From: Stramonita haemastoma
Lineage: Eukaryota; Mollusca; Gastropoda; Neogastropoda; Muricidae
Direction: 5' to 3'
NCBI GenBank assembly: GCA_030674155.1
Contig: CM060317.1
Location: forward strand, 90,855,655 to 90,865,654
DNA: 10,000 bases
Shown here: piece by piece, positions 6,733 through 10,000 of the stretch
Numbering within the stretch: the stretch's first letter is position 1
How the letters are laid out: every line of letters starts with the position of its first letter
Program-made: the position numbers and the translations under genes
The notes under the pieces: model-generated
The model's database searches: none
Told to the model about the DNA's origin: nothing
The model's input: only the letters and a program-made list of their open reading frames with translations

Positions 6733-7491
6733 CCGTAAAATCCCTAGCAATCGCCCACCCCCCCTGTGCACTGATTTAGGGCAAAATTGGGGGGTGGGCG
6801 TTTGCTAGGGATAGACCCCTTTGCACAAAGTAATTTTTTTAATTGAGTGAATACAAACCCCGAAATCATTGTTAGGTCGTGTGAGTAGAAGTGAAGGGGA
6901 AAAAAAGGGACTTTGAGGCAAAGAAGGCCAACGAGTTCCATCGTTTTCCGTTGTAGGTCCTTGTTTCAGGTCCTTGTTTCGCAATACCCTGCCTTCAGAT
7001 CTTTCATCTTCCAGATAATGCAGCACACCTTGGTCGACATGTTCAGATCTAACTGCTGGTCCTTTTGACAGTTTCCGTTTTTCTTTTCCATACTGCTGTT
7101 CAAGTCTATCTCTGTTTTTACTCCATTCCCTGATCCTCTTCCTATCCACAGAAAATTCACGGGCACACTCCGAAACATTCCCACCTGCTTCGTTATCCAG
7201 ATACTGGAGGGCTTCCAATTTGATAGATACAGTAAGACTGTCGCTTCGGCATTTTGCAAAAATGGCACAGAGACAAAGAATAAGAAAAAAGGAAAGAAAC
7301 ACGAAAAGGTAAAGAAGGGGGAAAAGATGATTTTTAGAACAGTCTGCACAAATCCTAGTGAAAGTGAGCATAGTCTCTTTGAAAAAAGCAGGATGTTTGT
7401 TTGCTAGGTAGTTACCCCTGTGCACAACTTTTGGCCCAAGGTGGGGGGTGGGCGTTTGCTAGATGGTGGGCTTATGCTAGGGATTTTACTG
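6733..7491 (-). mobile_element. pogo/Tigger-like DNA transposon, internally deleted
   Basis: The 759-bp element has terminal inverted repeats CCGTAAAATCCCTAGCA (6733-6749) and, read from the other end, CAGTAAAATCCCTAGCA (7475-7491), one mismatch. TA lies on both sides (6731-6732 and 7492-7493), as expected for the Tc1/mariner/pogo group; CAGT ends are typical of pogo/Tigger. A 48-bp direct subterminal repeat occurs at 6761-6808 and 7415-7462 (CCCCTGTGCAC at one end, GGGGGGTGGGCGTTTGCTAG at the other). The minus strand carries a remnant of the transposase N-terminus. The catalytic DDE part is absent, so the copy cannot be autonomous. Strand is given by the transposase remnant. It inserted at or beside the AT microsatellite. 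Confidence 0.82.
6961..7242 (-). pseudogene. pogo-like transposase N-terminal DNA-binding remnant
   Basis: The minus-strand frame contains SIKLEALQYLDNE, then SECAREFSVDRKRIREWSKN, then KEKRKLSKGP, then HYLEDERSEGRVLRNKDLKQ. This is the layout of pogo/CENP-B-type DNA-binding regions: a first helix-turn-helix of the BrkDBD/psq kind (K-x-E-A-L-x-Y ... A-R-E-F-x-V ... I-R-E-W), a basic linker with KRKLS, and the start of the second CENP-B-type helix-turn-helix. After LKQ similarity stops near a short duplication of AGGTCCTTGTTTC (6955-6980), and no DDE domain follows. The open frame runs wider (6805-7425), but its upstream hydrophobic part and downstream part do not look like transposase. It lies wholly inside the TIR element, and is a dead fragment, not a host gene. 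Confidence 0.75.
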
Positions 7492-7528
7492 TATACATAA
7501 CATATAATGATATATATACATGCATATA

Positions 7529-7953
7529 TGTGACGCTCCACCACATAATGAGACGGAGTGCACATGAGGTCAATTTTTAGTTATTGACATGTTATTAATG
7601 TGCAATAAAGTGGCTATCAAATAAAAAAAAACAGATTGAAAATCGGACAGTTCTGTGCAACATTATTACAAATTGAAATGATAAACAGCAGGATGTGACA
7701 AAATGAGAAACGGGCAAGTTTATTTTAGTAACAGGTTGTCAGAATGAGTGCTTTGGTATTTTCAAAACACATTTAAAAGCAAAAGGAATAAAAATTATGC
7801 CTTGATATTTTATTGTAAGATAAATAAACAGATCTAGTTTAATAATCAATCAAAATCTCAAAATTGACACCTTGAACCCCACCTGCCTTTAATGGCTCCT
7901 AGCGCAAAATTGGGTAATGTGCTAAGCGACTCATTTCGTGGTGGAGCGCCACA
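7529..7953. mobile_element. MITE with about 29-bp terminal inverted repeats
   Basis: The left end TGTGACGCTCCACCAC (7529-7544), continuing ATAATGAGACG, matches the reverse complement of the right end, TGTGGCGCTCCACCAC then GAAATGAGTCG. Weaker similarity continues (GCACAT and CAATTTT on both arms) to roughly 54 bases. The element is about 425 bp, AT-rich inside and without coding. Flanks are TATA on both sides, so a TA or TATA target duplication is possible but cannot be separated from the AT-rich surroundings. Superfamily not assigned. Confidence 0.78.
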
Positions 7954-7960
7954 TATATAA

Positions 7961-8203
7961 CAGAATCTAGCAAACCATTGGCCCCTACGAAAATCTTCTA
8001 TCAATCATAAAGAAGCGTAAACTTAAATGATACGGGCATGTCACAAGATCAAAAGGACTCGCAAAAACAATGCTGCAAGGCACTGTCCAAGGAGGAAGAA
8101 AAAGAGGCAGACCAAAAAAGAGATGGGAGGACAACATCAGCGAATGGACAGTCCTAGAACTCAACAAAACCCTTAGAAAGGCAGAACAGAGAGAGGAATG
8201 GAT
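7961..8203 (+). pseudogene. LINE (RTE/CR1-like) reverse transcriptase 3' fragment
   Basis: The + frame reads QTIGPYENLLSIIKKRKLK, stop, YGHVTRSKGLAKTMLQGTVQ, GGRKRGRPKKRWEDNISEW, then TVLELNKTLRKAEQREEW. The pattern RRKL-(K/R)-W-(Y/F)-GHV, then GRRRGR(P/Q)xKRWxDNIxEWT, is the conserved C-terminal tail of many LINE endonuclease-reverse transcriptase polyproteins of marine invertebrates. The Trp expected before YGHV is TGA (8028-8030), most simply a TGG to TGA change. A further TAG lies at 7968-7970. The coding homology breaks off at about 8200 into AT repeat. The endonuclease and most of the reverse transcriptase are missing, so this is a dead 5'-truncated copy. Left border may touch the MITE. 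Confidence 0.82.
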
Positions 8204-8231
8204 AATATATATAGATATATATAGATATAGA

Positions 8232-8299
<68 letters not shown>

Positions 8300-8300
8300 C
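8204..8300. repeat. (AT)n microsatellite with GATA and TG interruptions
   Basis: ATATATAGATATATATAGATATAGATGTGTGTGTG leads in stages into a long AT run ending ATGTATATATATAC. It follows the LINE fragment directly and may have grown from that element's simple-repeat tail. Confidence 0.92.
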
Positions 8301-8406
8301 AATTTTTTTTTATATTATCGTAGCTCAATTACAAAGGAGGAGGGGTACAATTCTTTTATAGATTTTACTTACCTGCATGCCTGTACAAATAACTGGTATA
8401 CAGGAA

Positions 8407-9462
8407 AGGAAAAGGTTGAAAATGAAGAATATCAGAAGAACAGAGAAAAGGAAAAGGGTGAAAATGGAGATTATCAGAGAGAAAAGGAAAAGGGTGATAA
8501 TGGAGATGATCAGAGAGAAAAGGAAAAGGGTGAAAATGGAGATTATCAGAGAGAAAAGGAAAAGGGTGAAAATGAAGATGATCAGAACAGAGAAAAAGAA
8601 AAGGGTGACAATGATTATCAGAAAAGCAGAGGAAAGGAAAAGGGTGAAAATGAAGAATATCAGGAAAACAGAAGAAAGGAAAAGGGTGAAAATGGAGATT
8701 ATCAGAGAGAAAAGGAAAAGGGTGAAAATGGAGATGATCAGAACAGAGAAAAAGAAAAGGTTGAAAATGATTATCAGAAAAGCAGAGGAAAGGAAAAGGG
8801 TGAAAATGAAGATTATCAGAAAAACAGAGGAAAGGAAAAGGGTGAAAATGAAGATTATCAGAAAAACAGAGGAAAGGAAAAGGGTGAAAATGAAGATTAT
8901 CAGAAGCAGAAATGAAAGGAAAAGGGTGAAAATGAAAATTATCATAAGCAGAAATGAAAGGAAAAGGATGAAAATGAAGATTATCAGAAGCAGAAATGAA
9001 AGGAAAAGGATGAAAATGAAGATTATCAGAAGTAGAAAGGAAAGGAAAAGGGTGAAAATGAAGATTATCAGAAGCAGAAATGAAAGGAAAAGGATGAAAA
9101 TGAAGATTATCAGAAGCAGAAATGAAAGGAAAAGGATGAAAATGAAGATTATCAGAAGTAGAAATGAAAGGAAAAGGGTGAAAATGAAGATTATCAGAAG
9201 CAGAAAGGAAAGGAAAAGGATGAAAATGAAGATTATCAGAAGCAGAAATGAAAGGAAAAGGATGAAAATGAAGATTATCAGAAGCAGAAATGAAAGGAAA
9301 AGGATGAAAATGAAGATTATCAGAAGTAGAAATGAAAGGAAAAGGATGAAAATGAAGATTATCAGAAGTAGAAATGAAAGGAAAAGGGTGAAAATGAAGA
9401 TTATCAGAAGTAGAAATGAAAGGAAAAGGGTGAAAATGAAGATTATCAGAAGCAGGAGTGAA
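8407..9462. repeat. purine-rich minisatellite, 26 units of 36, 39 or 42 bp
   Basis: The + strand is mostly A and G. The basic unit (42 bp) is GAAAGGAAAAGG, then (A/G)TGAAAATGAA, then GATTATCAGAAGCAGAAAT. In order the unit lengths are 42, 36, 36, 36, 39, 39, 42, 36, 39, 39, 42, then fifteen of 42. A 156-bp higher-order block (36+39+39+42) occurs twice, with GGGTGAAAATGGAGATT at 8528 and 8684. Every length is a multiple of 3, so frames stay open for a long way: a Lys/Arg-rich + frame, a Lys/Glu-rich + frame until TGA near 8913-8915, and an all-hydrophobic minus frame. The + frame that stays open ends in TGA at 9490-9492, before the next exon. I treat the array as intronic. Confidence 0.9.
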
Positions 9463-9495
9463 AGGCTCCTTGACATTGCTGATGTGTGTTGACAG

Positions 9496-9571
9496 GTGAT
9501 GCAGCAGCCTAACCTCTACCCTGTGAACAAAGTGGACCTACCCCCATACCCTGGGCCACCTGCTGATAAAG
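9496..9571 (+). CDS. VOPP1/WBP1-like membrane protein, LPxY-containing cytosolic exon
   Basis: The exon runs from acceptor GTGTGTTGACAG (AG at 9494-9495) to donor AAAG|GTAAGT (9572). It is phase 0 at its start, matching the phase 0 end of the 5919-6147 exon, and leaves one base (phase 1). It reads VMQQPNLYPVNKVD, then LPPYPGPPADK. Joined to the previous exon this gives PPPYTE-VMQQPN. LPPY is an LPxY-type WW ligand, so the tail has two closely spaced WW-binding motifs, as VOPP1 and WBP1 proteins do. The remaining C-terminus is outside the window. The acceptor has a poor pyrimidine tract, and the purine-rich minisatellite ends just 33 bases upstream. Confidence 0.85.
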
Positions 9572-9618
9572 GTAAGTCATGTTCAGAAACATTACAAGAT
9601 ACACATCATCTGTGAAAT

Positions 9619-9890
9619 GGAATACTTTCAAAACTTTTTACTCAAATTAACAGGGCCCATGCCATACTAAAATATTCAGACTTGAGAATATATTTCAAAA
9701 CCCTTTTACTCTAAATAACAGCATTCCATATCCTAATAAAATATTCAGACTTGAGAATATATTTCAAAACCCTTTTACTCTAAATAACAGCATTCCATGT
9801 CCTAATAAAATATTTAGACTTGAGAATATATTTCAAAACCCTTTTACTCTAAATAACAGCATTCCATATCCTAATAAAATATTCAGACTT
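9619..9890. repeat. 69-bp tandem repeat, about 4 copies
   Basis: The landmark CAGACTTG (TAGACTTG in the third copy) recurs at 9677, 9746, 9815 and 9884, a constant 69-bp spacing. The first copy (about 9619-9688) is diverged (GGGCCCATGCCATAC in place of GCATTCCATATCCTAAT). The others differ by only one or two bases, so the internal copies expanded recently. Each unit has CCCTTTTACTCTAAATAACAG, a pyrimidine stretch followed by CAG, and CCTAATAAAATATTCAG. The repeat lies in the intron 48 bases after the donor at 9572. Confidence 0.93.
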
Positions 9891-10000
9891 GCAGCATGGC
9901 AAGAATTTAGAAATGAAAAGTTGAAAGAAAATGATAGATTAATTAATTATAAGTCCTCAAAAACCTTTATCCAGGATTGTGTTTAGATTGTACTTTGATA
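9891..10000. other. AT-rich intron sequence
   Basis: This is the unremarkable continuation of the intron after the 69-bp repeat. No exon or element is recognised before the window ends. Confidence 0.5.

Noticed and set aside
6805..7425. Complete host gene on the minus strand (206 codons)
   Set aside because: The recognisable part is only a pogo-type DNA-binding region inside a TIR element; the remainder has no transposase or host similarity that I can see.
8070..8915. 281-codon + frame beginning in RT-like sequence
   Set aside because: It is a chance join of the LINE fragment, an AT microsatellite and the start of the minisatellite. The LINE part is reported separately.
8325..9476. 383-codon minus-strand open frame, all hydrophobic (FLSFLLLIIFIFIL)
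   Set aside because: It is the reverse strand of the same purine-rich array. The perfect periodicity and lack of any non-repeat part argue against a gene.
8377..9492. 371-codon + strand open frame, Lys/Arg-rich
   Set aside because: It is the 36-42 bp minisatellite read in one frame; it ends in a stop just before the 9496 exon, and the repeat gives long frames on both strands.

Overview
This window is intronic and exonic DNA of a metazoan nuclear genome, most likely a mollusc (possibly a gastropod) or another marine invertebrate. The reasons are spliced exons with GT/AG borders, very long microsatellites, tRNA-headed SINEs with a V/Ceph-type central domain, and remnants of pogo-like, hAT-like and LINE elements. 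The taxon is an inference, because no mitochondrial or rRNA marker is present. There is no bacterial-style coding.

Four short exons on the + strand (1514-1545, 2925-3038, 5919-6147, 9496-9571) join with matching phases into one open frame of 150 codons plus one base. The product is recognisable as the middle of a VOPP1/WBP1-like small type I membrane protein. It has six luminal cysteines in a C..C..CC..CC pattern, a WYFW-led membrane span, a basic stop-transfer sequence, and PPxY and LPxY WW-domain ligands. The signal-peptide exon and the C-terminal exon(s) lie outside the window.

The rest is intron packed with repeats. From left to right: the 3' part of a tRNA-derived SINE (1-270); an A-rich stretch with a putative G-quadruplex; (AT)n(GA)n and very long (TG)n microsatellites; (TAG)n; a 341-bp tract made only of G and T; quiet intron sequence (3039-3975); a 25-bp minisatellite split by a 959-bp terminal-inverted-repeat element that duplicated 7 bp of the array; and a complete SINE with a perfect 13-bp target duplication, 30 bp upstream of an exon.

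Beyond the third exon come a second copy of a repeat that also lies inside the 959-bp element, a long AT/GA microsatellite, a 759-bp pogo-like element flanked by TA with a broken transposase remnant, a 425-bp MITE, a LINE 3' fragment with in-frame stops, and another AT run. A 26-unit purine-rich minisatellite then ends 33 bp before the fourth exon. A 69-bp tandem repeat follows that exon.

The long open frames over the arrays are by-products of repeat periods that are, or sum to, multiples of three. They are not treated as genes. The most noteworthy points are the gene recovered across a 32-nt microexon, the nested transposon in the minisatellite, the unclassified repeat family present twice, and the codon-multiple unit lengths of the 26-unit array.
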